Origin: Tenacibaculum sp. | Lineage (GTDB): Bacteria > Bacteroidota > Bacteroidia > Flavobacteriales > Flavobacteriaceae | NCBI GenBank assembly: GCA_022448525.1 | Contig: JAKVCX010000009.1 | Span: 157,466 to 221,465 of the forward strand | Direction of reading: 5' to 3' | DNA length: 64,000 nt | Shown: positions 32,810-41,322 of the stretch, piece after piece | Layout of the letters: every line of letters starts with the position of its first letter | Numbering within the stretch: the first letter of the stretch is position 1 | The notes under the pieces: model-generated | Told to the model about the DNA's origin: nothing | What the model saw: only the letters and a program-made list of their open reading frames with translations | The model's database searches: none | Program-made: the position numbers and the translations under genes

Positions 32810-34735
32810 TTACATAAACCTGTCTACATCGATTCTACCATAGTCCGACTTTTGTAAACCTGATTTCTTAGGACGTTCTCCTCTTATGAAATAAGTGATT
32901 TCATATTCGTAATCTTCAGAGTTTCTAGGAAGTAAAATCTCAATTGTTTTTGATAATTCTGATTTGTTGACACGAAGATTAGTACTACTTACTTCGTTCT
33001 TTTCTCCAAGTTTACTGTACACTTTAATTTCAACAGCTTTTATGTTTTTCTCGAGTGTGAAATCTTCATCAACTTCTATGTAAATTGGTTTTTTAACTAA
33101 AGGTGGTTCTAAGGCAATGCTACCAAATTTTGTAGTTTCCCAATCTGATTCTATTTTATGGTTTCCTCTAAAACTCCATAAAGTTTTAAAATCATAAGCT
33201 AACCACTTGTCTCTATCATTATCACCTTTCCAACCGTATAACATCTTAAAGAAATTTCCTTGTTTGTTAAATTCAGATTTATCAATTTTTATTTCATCTA
33301 CAGTTTCTTGATCATTTCCATGTTTTTTTCGCATAATCACATTTACAAAGTTTACATGTTTAAAATCATCCGCATTCATTCCTCCAAGAGTTGCATTAAT
33401 CTGACGTTGTTTCATTAAAGGATCGTCTGCGTTAATTTCTCTAAAACAAGAAGGACATTTACTTTTTACATCTCCTAAATTGTAATCAAAAGGCAATGTT
33501 TTAGTTGTTTGCGTATATTTATTTAAGTCAATCTTATAAACTCCACGTCTTCTAACTTGTTTCATTTGATAAGAAACGGCTACTGATAAACTTGGAATTG
33601 GTTCTCTTTTAGGTGTTTCTGTTTCATCATCGTCTTCATTATCAGCTGTGTCTTGACTTCTAGTAATTGGCTGATGACCACCTGCAGTTCTTACACTATC
33701 TGCTCTTGTTTGAGCTCTTCTTTGTGTTGCTCTATTTCTTTCTGCTCTCGATTGCTCTAAAGCATCTAATCTTCTATTTTCGTCTCTCGCTTCTTTACGA
33801 GCTTTTTGTAGTTGTTCAGTAGCTCGATCTAACATACTTTTTTGTGTGTTAGGTGTTAATTGATTTAGTTGAGGAACACCTGTACCACCAACTTTATCAA
33901 ACATTAAATTCATTAATTGAGTGTAAGCAGCTTCTTTTAACTTATTAAGCTCTTCATCATCTCCAATTTGCGTTAGTTTAATTGCTCCCGAATCGAAAAG
34001 GTCGTCAAAGCTTGCTTTAATTTCAGCAGATAAGACAGGAGCAGCAAGAGCAGCTTCAAAAGTTTGGTGTTTATAAATTCTATCAAAGTTAGCTTCAATT
34101 GTTACTCGTTTCGGCGATTGATATCCTTCAACTTCCATCTCAAAATGTGCACTAAAATCAGGAGTAGGAGTATTAAAGGTTTCCCAAAGAATTTTTGATC
34201 CCAATTTGTTGATATGAACAGAAACAGCTGAACGTTGATTTTCTAAAATTGGTGCATTACCTAATCCACACACTTTTGCTTCAAATTCACCATTTGGTTT
34301 TGCAACAGAAGAGATTAAAGAAACCGTTCCAGATTTGAATACGACTGGCCCAATTATTTTACCGTTGCTATCGACACGACTTAAGGCTCTTTCAGCATCT
34401 TTAATCATTTTTTCAGGAACTTTTAACTCAACTAAAGCGTGAACAATTCCACCTCCAATAGAGCTTTCGGAAATTCCATCATTTGAGTCAGCGGCAGATT
34501 CTTCATTTTTCACATAACGTAAAAAAGAAAATATAGGATCTCCAGTAGGATGAGAAGCAAGTTGAGGTTTATCAGGAAGATAATAGTAATTACTTCTATT
34601 GTTTAAATCTGGGAAAAGAATGAGTTCTCCTGCTCTTACTGGTTTATCTAGTAAAATTTGTTGCTGTGCATGGGTTGTATTTAAGTAACTAAACAATACA
34701 AAAAGCACACATATGGTTTTATATAATTTTTTCAT
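32810..34735 (-). CDS. Exported cluster-family protein, full length (E)
   Basis: A 641-residue protein with a signal peptide (about 1-23, ending THAQ). No named family is recognised. Shared boxes are SNYYYLPDKPQL, FSFLRYV, SSIGGGIVHAL, a helix MIKDAERAL, GNAPILEN and SKILWETF with TPDFS. In its C terminus are KWLAYDFKTLWSFRGN, SIALEPPLVKK and EITYFIRGE. A charged central stretch (KEARDENRRLDALEQSRAER) looks like a coiled coil. KCPSC at about 435 could bind a metal or form a disulfide. Closest by eye to genes B and A of the cluster. No T9SS tail or lipobox, so periplasmic or outer-membrane-associated location is inferred. Confidence 0.8.
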   Translation of the reverse strand: MKKLYKTICVLFVLFSYLNTTHAQQQILLDKPVRAGELILFPDLNNRSNYYYLPDKPQLASHPTGDPIFSFLRYVKNEESAADSNDGISESSIGGGIVHALVELKVPEKMIKDAERALSRVDSNGKIIGPVVFKSGTVSLISSVAKPNGEFEAKVCGLGNAPILENQRSAVSVHINKLGSKILWETFNTPTPDFSAHFEMEVEGYQSPKRVTIEANFDRIYKHQTFEAALAAPVLSAEIKASFDDLFDSGAIKLTQIGDDEELNKLKEAAYTQLMNLMFDKVGGTGVPQLNQLTPNTQKSMLDRATEQLQKARKEARDENRRLDALEQSRAERNRATQRRAQTRADSVRTAGGHQPITRSQDTADNEDDDETETPKREPIPSLSVAVSYQMKQVRRRGVYKIDLNKYTQTTKTLPFDYNLGDVKSKCPSCFREINADDPLMKQRQINATLGGMNADDFKHVNFVNVIMRKKHGNDQETVDEIKIDKSEFNKQGNFFKMLYGWKGDNDRDKWLAYDFKTLWSFRGNHKIESDWETTKFGSIALEPPLVKKPIYIEVDEDFTLEKNIKAVEIKVYSKLGEKNEVSSTNLRVNKSELSKTIEILLPRNSEDYEYEITYFIRGERPKKSGLQKSDYGRIDVDRFM

Positions 34736-34771
34736 CTTATTAGTTTTAATTTTTTTGAAAAACTTTGAATA

Positions 34772-36745
34772 TTAGTTTTTCACAATTCCAATTACGTCCT
34801 TGAATTTGTCAAGTATTGATGCTTCTTTACTGACTTTTCCATCTGCTCCAGGTTTTAAAATAACCTTACCGGCTTCAATAATTTTTTCTAAATAATCAGG
34901 ATCCTCATCTCTTAATTCCTCTGGAATAGAAGCATAGATATAATCATCATTAATTTTATCATCCCATCCTAAAGCCATTTTACCTTTTTCTTTATGAGTA
35001 AGGACAAGTTGATATGCATAACCTTGGGTATTTCTATCGGTGAAGATCATTTTCTCAACAAGAGGTTCGTCTTTTGAAACTGTAAGAGGAACATTCGTTT
35101 CTACTTCTTCACCAAACCTATAGTATCTTAATAATAATGTGGCACGAACAACACCTAATGAACTCAACTCTTCAAGGTCTGCTTCAAATTCAATAGTTCT
35201 TGGAACAACTGGCGGTTCTAGAGTTACTCCTTGCCAATCACCTTTTATCCATTGTGGATCTTTTGGATATATATTTCCTCCGCGTAAACTCCATTGAGTT
35301 TTGTATTCGTATACTTCGGAGTTTTTATCGTTTCCTCTGGCATAACTAATTGTTGCTTTTAATCCTTTGTTTTTTAAATGATCTGCATCAATAGTTCTTG
35401 AATCATCGAAATGTTTACCAGAGCTTCGCTTTTTTCTAACATTCACAGTAACATAATTAATTTCTTTATCGAACATTTCTTTCGCTTGTAAGTCAAGAAT
35501 TAAATTGATGTCTCTATGCGTAAAGAATTTGTCATTCATTAAAACAGTTCCCACACATTTTTTGTTGTTTTTTACGCCATTGTACCAGCTTGCAAGGTTT
35601 GCTGTAAGAGTGAATGGTTTCTCAACCGCTAGTCTGTAGTTTAAATAATAGGTTTCAGTTTTCTTTTTAAAACTACTCTCAAAGAACCTTCTATTGTAGG
35701 TGTATTTTTTTCCATACTTAATATTTGGCATAGCTTCTTTTTCCTTTTCAGTAGGTGGCGTCAAAACATCCGAATCACCAGATTCAGTCATTTTTTGTAG
35801 AAAGAAATCAAAGAAAGCCTCTCTAATTTTGGTAACTCTATCATCAGAAATGTTTTCATCAAAATCTACCTTGATGTATTCTTTTTCAACCATTTGATCA
35901 ATTACACTTCTTACTTCATCGTATGATCTACTTTTTACTTCGCTTTTTTTACCAAATAAAGCATCGGCAACACCACCAAATAATCCACCGCGACTTTTTT
36001 TACCATGTACTTCTTCGTATTTGGCGTAGTCTCTTTCCATATGTTTTTGAACTTCGCTCCAATTGACAATAACACGTCCTTTAGCAGCTGGAATTCTGGT
36101 AGTGTATTTGAATCCCATTTCTATTGATAAATCAGTAATTGATCTGGTCTTTTCAAAAGTTGCTGCTAGTAATTGAGCCCCATTAGAACTTAAGTTTGAG
36201 GCAACTGCTACTTTTGCTCCAGGTAAAACAGGTGCACTTAAAGACTGAACTACAGAAGGAGCTAATTTATCATCAGATAAAGTTGCAGAAATGATTCTCA
36301 AAGATTTATCTCCATCAGGTTTCACATCAAGAGCTCCTTTTAACTTACTCTTTTTCCTTGCTCCTTGTTCTCCTTTTGCTAAAATTTGTTCTACTTCTTT
36401 TTGTTGTTTTGGAGTTAATCCCCATTCCATTAACATATGTAACAAAGCTCCACCAATTCCACCGTCATCTTCTTTTTCTTCAGTAATGTATTTTAAGAAT
36501 AGAAACTCAGGAGTTTTGTCTGGTTTTGCACCTAATCTTAAAGAAACAGGTAAATAGTAATAGTTTTTTGATTTTCTATCAGATAAGCTAGACGCCTCGC
36601 CATATAGCATAACTTGTGTTCCATCGCTAAGTGTTAAACTTAGCTTGTTCGTATCGTCGACAATTTGAGCTTCGGACGATGCAAAATTTAGTAACAGGTA
36701 AAGTAAAATTACCCCTCGAATTACGTGTTTAATTTTTGTTTTCAT
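34772..36745 (-). CDS. Exported cluster-family protein, full length (D)
   Basis: A 657-residue protein with signal peptide (about 1-26, ending SEAQ). The first boxes are KNYYYLPVSLRL, EFLFLKYITEE and GGIGGALLHMLMEWGL, then a helix QQKEVEQIL, SAPVLPGAKVAV, NGAQLLAATF and DLSIEMGF. The middle part is basic. The C-terminal half has YEYKTQWSLRGGN, GVTLEPPVVPR and YAYQLVLTHKE, matching genes A, B and E. The N-terminal half (TLSDGTQVMLYGEASS onwards) is closest to the short neighbour at 36749, only 3 bases upstream. The family is not recognised; function unknown. An exported non-enzymatic structural or binding role is the plain reading, since no catalytic motif is visible. Confidence 0.8.
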   Translation of the reverse strand: MKTKIKHVIRGVILLYLLLNFASSEAQIVDDTNKLSLTLSDGTQVMLYGEASSLSDRKSKNYYYLPVSLRLGAKPDKTPEFLFLKYITEEKEDDGGIGGALLHMLMEWGLTPKQQKEVEQILAKGEQGARKKSKLKGALDVKPDGDKSLRIISATLSDDKLAPSVVQSLSAPVLPGAKVAVASNLSSNGAQLLAATFEKTRSITDLSIEMGFKYTTRIPAAKGRVIVNWSEVQKHMERDYAKYEEVHGKKSRGGLFGGVADALFGKKSEVKSRSYDEVRSVIDQMVEKEYIKVDFDENISDDRVTKIREAFFDFFLQKMTESGDSDVLTPPTEKEKEAMPNIKYGKKYTYNRRFFESSFKKKTETYYLNYRLAVEKPFTLTANLASWYNGVKNNKKCVGTVLMNDKFFTHRDINLILDLQAKEMFDKEINYVTVNVRKKRSSGKHFDDSRTIDADHLKNKGLKATISYARGNDKNSEVYEYKTQWSLRGGNIYPKDPQWIKGDWQGVTLEPPVVPRTIEFEADLEELSSLGVVRATLLLRYYRFGEEVETNVPLTVSKDEPLVEKMIFTDRNTQGYAYQLVLTHKEKGKMALGWDDKINDDYIYASIPEELRDEDPDYLEKIIEAGKVILKPGADGKVSKEASILDKFKDVIGIVKN

Positions 36746-36748
36746 GAT

Positions 36749-37441
36749 TTATTGATTTAATAATGTGTATATATTCTCTTGTAATTGATATGGTTCTTTT
36801 GATATTCCATATCCGTTTTTTCCTTTAAATTGAATGTTGAAATTCATGGAGAGGAAAAGTTTTTTTAGTTCTTTTTTATTCCTTTTCAAGGCTTCTTCAA
36901 AACTTTTAGAATCATTAATGCTTAGTTTGAAAGAAGAAGCTGATTTGCTGTGTGGAAAAGTTGTTGTACGACCAATAGAAGTCGCTGAATTTTTAAGTAT
37001 AGAAGTGAGATTTGAGTCTCCAGAAATCTTAACCTTCGTATGATTTTGGTCAATTTCAGGAAGGACTGATCCCATAAATCGAGCATTTTCACCAACTTTT
37101 TTTTCTAATAATTTTTGAACTTCATTTCTCTGAGATTTTGTTAATCCCCATGAAACTAGAAAGTGCAAAACTGAATTTTGATTTCCTTGATCATCGTGAT
37201 AAGTGATGAATGAAAATTCTTGTTGTTTGTCATTGTTTAATGAAAACTTTAAATGTGAAGGCAGACTATAATATTCATTAGATGCTTCATCAAAGCTTTC
37301 AGCTTTTTTATATACTTTGACTATTGATTTGTCGGAAAGAGTAATTATTAATTCTTTTCGAGCATCCAGTGTTTGAGCATAGTTAAAATGATATGCTATT
37401 ACTAGAGTTAGTAATGTCAAAAATTTTAGATTTGTTTTCAT
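36749..37441 (-). CDS. Half-length exported cluster-family protein (C)
   Basis: A 230-residue protein with signal peptide (about 1-22, ending NYAQ). It matches only the N-terminal domain of the neighbouring D protein: ITLSDKSIVKVY, NEYYSLPSHLKF, EFSFITYH, VLHFLVSWGL, a helix QRNEVQKLLEKK, and LFLSMNFNIQF at the LLxE[ST]-to-strand position. It lacks the whole C-terminal half and ends with a short unique tail. The reading frame is clean with no sign of a frameshift. It therefore seems to be a natural single-domain version rather than a broken gene. It ends 3 bases before D, which fits a tandem duplication. Confidence 0.78.
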   Translation of the reverse strand: MKTNLKFLTLLTLVIAYHFNYAQTLDARKELIITLSDKSIVKVYKKAESFDEASNEYYSLPSHLKFSLNNDKQQEFSFITYHDDQGNQNSVLHFLVSWGLTKSQRNEVQKLLEKKVGENARFMGSVLPEIDQNHTKVKISGDSNLTSILKNSATSIGRTTTFPHSKSASSFKLSINDSKSFEEALKRNKKELKKLFLSMNFNIQFKGKNGYGISKEPYQLQENIYTLLNQ

Positions 37442-37452
37442 AATAGACTGGT

Positions 37453-39186
37453 TTATTCAGGGAATTCATCGATAAAAAGAAGTCCATATTCATCTATTCC
37501 ATTTTTACGAATAGGAGCTCCGTTTTTGATATACCATGTAATTGAATACTCTACAGAGTCAGATCCTTTAGGAAGTGTGATTTCAAAGAATTTATCATTC
37601 ACACCTTTCTTAGGGTAAATCGTTAAGCTTTTAGATTTTGGCTCTCCAAAAAAGTCGTAACTAATTTTCACTACAACTGCTCTAACATTATTAGAGCGAA
37701 GTGTTTCAATGTCTCCAGAGATTTCAATTTTTTTTCTTTGAAATGGAGTGTAGAGGTTTATCATTGATGAAGAAGCGAGTTTCCAGTCTTCTGAAAATGT
37801 TCCACCTCCGATAAATTTCCAAATGGTTTGGTATTCATAATTCAACCAAGCGTTTTGATCTGAGTCTCCTTGATTTAAATAAGACATTGCTATCTTACCA
37901 TTCGTATCTTTATAGGTGTTTTTTGTTAATAAAACTTCTTTAAGTGTCGCATCACCAGATTCATGTTTTTTATTGAGTTTAACAGTTACACTGTTTAACA
38001 TTTTATCAAACTCTTTTTCGATAGTGCCATCTATTCCTACGTAAACATCACGTTGTTGAAAGGCAGGATCCCAAAGTGGAACATCCTTGAAAATTTCTTT
38101 ATTATCACCATATTTTTTATATAGATTTCCAGCGTTGAATGTGATGTAGTGATTTCTATTAACAAGGCTTCTGCCTTTGAAAACCATGTTACTTTTTCCT
38201 GTTGTTCTGTGTTCTTTATATTGATATCCAACATTGAGTGCGAATCCAGTTGTATTCCTACTTCCCATAGCTCCATTTGCTCCGATTAAAGAACTTAAAG
38301 CGTCCTCTAAACCTCCACGATGCTCTTCAGGAACTTTCTCTAGAGGTGTAGGTTTAAACATTAGTTCTAAAAGCTTGCTATAAACTGTTTGTACCAAACT
38401 TTCCATCGATTCATTTTTACCGACACTGGTAAATTTGATAGCATTGTCTTTTCGAAGTTTATCAAAACCAAGACTTACATCAGCTCCAACGAAATAAACA
38501 CTTCCTCCAGCGTCAAAGGCATGACTTTTTTTTACTTCAGACCAGTCAATTTCTAGTTCAGCTTCGTAGTTTTCTGTTAATCCTGAGAAGCCTAATTCAA
38601 ATATTAATGAAACATCAGGTGTTGACATTTTTAAGCTTTCTAAAAGCAATTTTGATTTCAACGGATCAACATTAAATGACAATGGGATTTTACTGTTCTC
38701 TATTATTGGAGCCGTTCCAGATCCTAAAATTGATTTTTTCTTTTCTCCAGCAGGATTCAAGATTGATGAAACCAAAGTGTATTTTCCACTATCGAAGATT
38801 ATTGGACCTTCAATAATAATTTCATCGTTTTCAAATTTCTTCTTTAGAAAACTTTCCGCGTTTGTAATTAGTTCCGTTGGTGTATCATAAAGAACTAAGA
38901 AGTTTAAAATTCCACCTCCTCCAGCTTCGGATATAGTTTTAGAGTTGTTTTCAGATGGCTTTTCAGTAATATATCTCAAGAAAGAGAATTCAGGAATACT
39001 GTCGTTTTGTAGTGATAATCTTGCTCTTTGTGGAAGATATCTGTAGGTGTTTTCTTTTTTATGAACCGGAAAACACCATAGTCCTTCTGCATTAATTCCT
39101 TTGTCGATTAAAATAGATTGAGCATTTGAAATAAGGCACCAACCGATTAGCACAACAATTGTTATGAAGTGTTTATAATTTTTCAT
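37453..39186 (-). CDS. Exported cluster-family protein, full length (B)
   Basis: A 577-residue protein with signal peptide (about 1-22, ending SNAQ). Shared boxes are YRYLPQRARL, EFSFLRYITE, GGGGILNFLVL, a helix LITNAESFLKKK, IEGPIIFDSGKYTLVSS, GTAPIIENS, SKLLLESLKMSTPDVSL and IDWSEVKKS. In the C-terminal half are WLNYEYQTIWKFIGGG, INLYTPFQRKK, AVVVKISYDFFGE and YSITWYIKNG. Very similar in order to gene E (which has SNDGISESSIGGG and STVSLISS equivalents), suggesting E and B are the closest pair of full-length members. No enzyme motif. 23 bases after gene A and 11 bases before gene C. Confidence 0.8.
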   Translation of the reverse strand: MKNYKHFITIVVLIGWCLISNAQSILIDKGINAEGLWCFPVHKKENTYRYLPQRARLSLQNDSIPEFSFLRYITEKPSENNSKTISEAGGGGILNFLVLYDTPTELITNAESFLKKKFENDEIIIEGPIIFDSGKYTLVSSILNPAGEKKKSILGSGTAPIIENSKIPLSFNVDPLKSKLLLESLKMSTPDVSLIFELGFSGLTENYEAELEIDWSEVKKSHAFDAGGSVYFVGADVSLGFDKLRKDNAIKFTSVGKNESMESLVQTVYSKLLELMFKPTPLEKVPEEHRGGLEDALSSLIGANGAMGSRNTTGFALNVGYQYKEHRTTGKSNMVFKGRSLVNRNHYITFNAGNLYKKYGDNKEIFKDVPLWDPAFQQRDVYVGIDGTIEKEFDKMLNSVTVKLNKKHESGDATLKEVLLTKNTYKDTNGKIAMSYLNQGDSDQNAWLNYEYQTIWKFIGGGTFSEDWKLASSSMINLYTPFQRKKIEISGDIETLRSNNVRAVVVKISYDFFGEPKSKSLTIYPKKGVNDKFFEITLPKGSDSVEYSITWYIKNGAPIRKNGIDEYGLLFIDEFPE

Positions 39187-39209
39187 GATGAATATGTTCT
39201 GCTAAATGT

Positions 39210-41018
39210 TTACTCTTCAGTTGGAGGTATTAGAAATAGATAATCGCTATCTAAAGATTTCAATGGTTCTGTAGTTGGACCACTTTTTTTGTGCCAGTTT
39301 ACTTGATAAGCAACAGGTTCATCGGCGTCGTGATATAAATTGAGTTTAGATGTGCTTTCAGTATCATTTTTTCTTAGTACAACTGTTCCTTGAGGGTTTG
39401 GTTGACCGTTAAGAATGGTGAAAAACCTGATAGAACAAGCTTGTACATTTGCTTCTTTAAAGAAGGTTCTGTCAGCATCTATTTGAACTGTTCTTTTTTT
39501 GAACGGCGGAGTTAGTGCGATAGAAGCATCATTGGCAGACATCCATTTGTCCTCGGCTTTTGGAAGCTTGATAGTTTTATTGTTTCCTTTTAAATTCCAG
39601 CTAATTTGGTATTGATAATCTAGCCACTCAGCATCTTTTATCCCTAATCGAGGATAAAAAATATTTTTATAGTCTTTTCCAGCTTCCAAATCAGAACGAT
39701 TTATAATGATGTCTTTAGTAACATCATTATGATCTTCACCATAATGTTTTTTAAAGCTAACAGTTACCGAGTTTAAAATTTCACTAAAAGTATCTACATA
39801 TTCTCCATCAAGTTGAAAAATAATCTCACGTTTTGAAAAATCAACATCATCTAAGTTTACAACTCTGAAGTATTTGTCTTTGCTTGATGGATCTTCTTTG
39901 AAAACTTCATATAATCCACTAATATTACCTGAAGAATAAACAGGAACTTTAATAGTTGTTGATTTACTTAAGTTCAAATAGAACTTGTTCACTTTAATAT
40001 CAGTTCTGTTTTTAAGAACGAATTGATTGTCTGTAACATACTTTTCGTCTCTTGCTCCACCAAATACTCGACTGAAAAATCCTCTTTTTTGTCGACCTAA
40101 TATTTGACCTTGTTCTACCGCTGTTTCTTTTTCAGGTTGTTTTGCCCAACCCATTTCAGCATCAAACATAAGTTCGATAAGTTTGTCTGTAACTAACGAA
40201 AGGATACTACTCATATCATCGGTTTTAATTCCTAATCCACTAGATCTATCAAACACATCAATATTCAGTTTTTGTTGTTGCACCATTTCATCAGTAATCT
40301 TCCTCATTTGTCGTTTAGTGTAGTCTTTTTGATTGCTATATACCTTGCTGTAATGATCGTAAATAGTTGACATGTCGGCAGAAACAACAGCATTGTAACC
40401 TTTTACTTTTGCTTCATAGTAACCACTTACCACAACTGAAATGTCAGATGTTTTACCTTGTAGAGATTCCCATAATAAAGTTGCACCTTCCTGATTTAGT
40501 TTTGCTGCAATTGCCGCTTTCGAATTTTTATATAATGGAGCGTGACCTGATGTAATAACATTTTGGGTAAATGGATTTTTTCCATCTACGTTGTTAAGAA
40601 TAGAAGAAACAATTTTAAAACTTGCTATACCATCTTCACCATCTTTTAAGGCTTGTTTCATTGGAACCGGACCCGCAATTTTTGCACCTCCCTTTTTTTC
40701 TTGTAGTTCTTTTTCTAAGTCCTTAATTACTTCTTCAGGTAAGTCAAATTGAATTAATGTATGAAAAAGTCCGCCACTTGCATTTCCTTCTTGTCCAATG
40801 TATTTTGTACACATAAGTTCAAAATCACCATCTTCTTTGGTAGCTAAACGAGGAAAGTCAGGGATGTAATAATATGTATCAGATTGATTACTGTCTTGTA
40901 GAAGTTGAATGCCGTTAATCATTAATCTTCCTTCGTCATAATTTACTTGACTGATTATACTCAAAGGTATAAAGAAGAGTAAGAGTATACTGTAGTTAAT
41001 TAGTTTTGAATTTCTCAT
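39210..41018 (-). CDS. Exported cluster-family protein, first gene of the block (A)
   Basis: A 602-residue protein with signal peptide (about 1-23, ending IISQ). Shared boxes are DTYYYIPDFPRL, FELMCTKYIG, SGGLFHTLIQFDLPEEVI, GHAPLYKNSKAA, GATLLWESL and TSDISVV. In the C-terminal half are WLDYQYQISWNLKGN, IALTPPFKKR and VAYQVNWHKK. A basic central segment GRQKRGFFSRVFGGAR is similar in character to that of gene D (SRGGLFGGVADALFGKK), so A and D may share a membrane- or partner-contacting loop. First gene of the block; a -7 box and an 11-base inverted repeat lie upstream. Function unknown. Confidence 0.8.
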   Translation of the reverse strand: MRNSKLINYSILLLFFIPLSIISQVNYDEGRLMINGIQLLQDSNQSDTYYYIPDFPRLATKEDGDFELMCTKYIGQEGNASGGLFHTLIQFDLPEEVIKDLEKELQEKKGGAKIAGPVPMKQALKDGEDGIASFKIVSSILNNVDGKNPFTQNVITSGHAPLYKNSKAAIAAKLNQEGATLLWESLQGKTSDISVVVSGYYEAKVKGYNAVVSADMSTIYDHYSKVYSNQKDYTKRQMRKITDEMVQQQKLNIDVFDRSSGLGIKTDDMSSILSLVTDKLIELMFDAEMGWAKQPEKETAVEQGQILGRQKRGFFSRVFGGARDEKYVTDNQFVLKNRTDIKVNKFYLNLSKSTTIKVPVYSSGNISGLYEVFKEDPSSKDKYFRVVNLDDVDFSKREIIFQLDGEYVDTFSEILNSVTVSFKKHYGEDHNDVTKDIIINRSDLEAGKDYKNIFYPRLGIKDAEWLDYQYQISWNLKGNNKTIKLPKAEDKWMSANDASIALTPPFKKRTVQIDADRTFFKEANVQACSIRFFTILNGQPNPQGTVVLRKNDTESTSKLNLYHDADEPVAYQVNWHKKSGPTTEPLKSLDSDYLFLIPPTEE

Positions 41019-41035
41019 GATGTTAAAAGTTTTGT

Positions 41036-41043
41036 CAAAGTTA
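41036..41043 (-). promoter_or_regulatory. -7 box of the paralogue block
   Basis: Minus-strand TAACTTTG is an exact TAnnTTTG match 17 bases before the start of gene A. No TTG lies at the usual -33 distance, which could mean that an activator is needed. Confidence 0.45.
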
Positions 41044-41092
41044 AATTGTTGATGCGTAGTTGTTTGGGGCTTATTTCTTGGTTTTTAAAAAG

Positions 41093-41134
41093 TGATTTAG
41101 AGTATTTTTTATACTCCTAATTCACTCTAAATCA
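41093..41134. repeat. Inverted repeat upstream of the paralogue block (possible operator)
   Basis: TGATTTAGAGT (41093-41103) and ACTCTAAATCA (41124-41134) are perfect 11-base complements separated by 20 bases. A small inner AGTAT/ATACT overlaps. It lies about 50-90 bases upstream of the -7 box, where an activator or repressor dimer could bind. Confidence 0.5.
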
Positions 41135-41322
41135 AAGAGGAAAAACAACGATAACATGTTGAGGGAAAACACCTAAAAATTCTGGGTGAAATATGAAATA
41201 AAAATTTAGGAATCAGTGTGTAAAGTGTTTGTGGGCTATATATTTGTTAGTAACAGATTTGATGATTGTGAATATTATATACTTTCATTTACCAACAACA
41301 GAAATAGTGTTACTTTTGCCTG

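Larger units (their letters stand above)
41019..41322. other. Divergent regulatory region between the paralogue block and pabB
   Basis: 304 bases without a gene. It contains a -7 box for the minus-strand block (41036-41043), an 11-base inverted repeat (41093-41103 and 41124-41134), and a plus-strand TACTTTTG (41311-41318) too close to the pabB ATG to be a clear promoter. The remainder (41140-41300) is AT-rich with nothing I can name. Confidence 0.6.
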
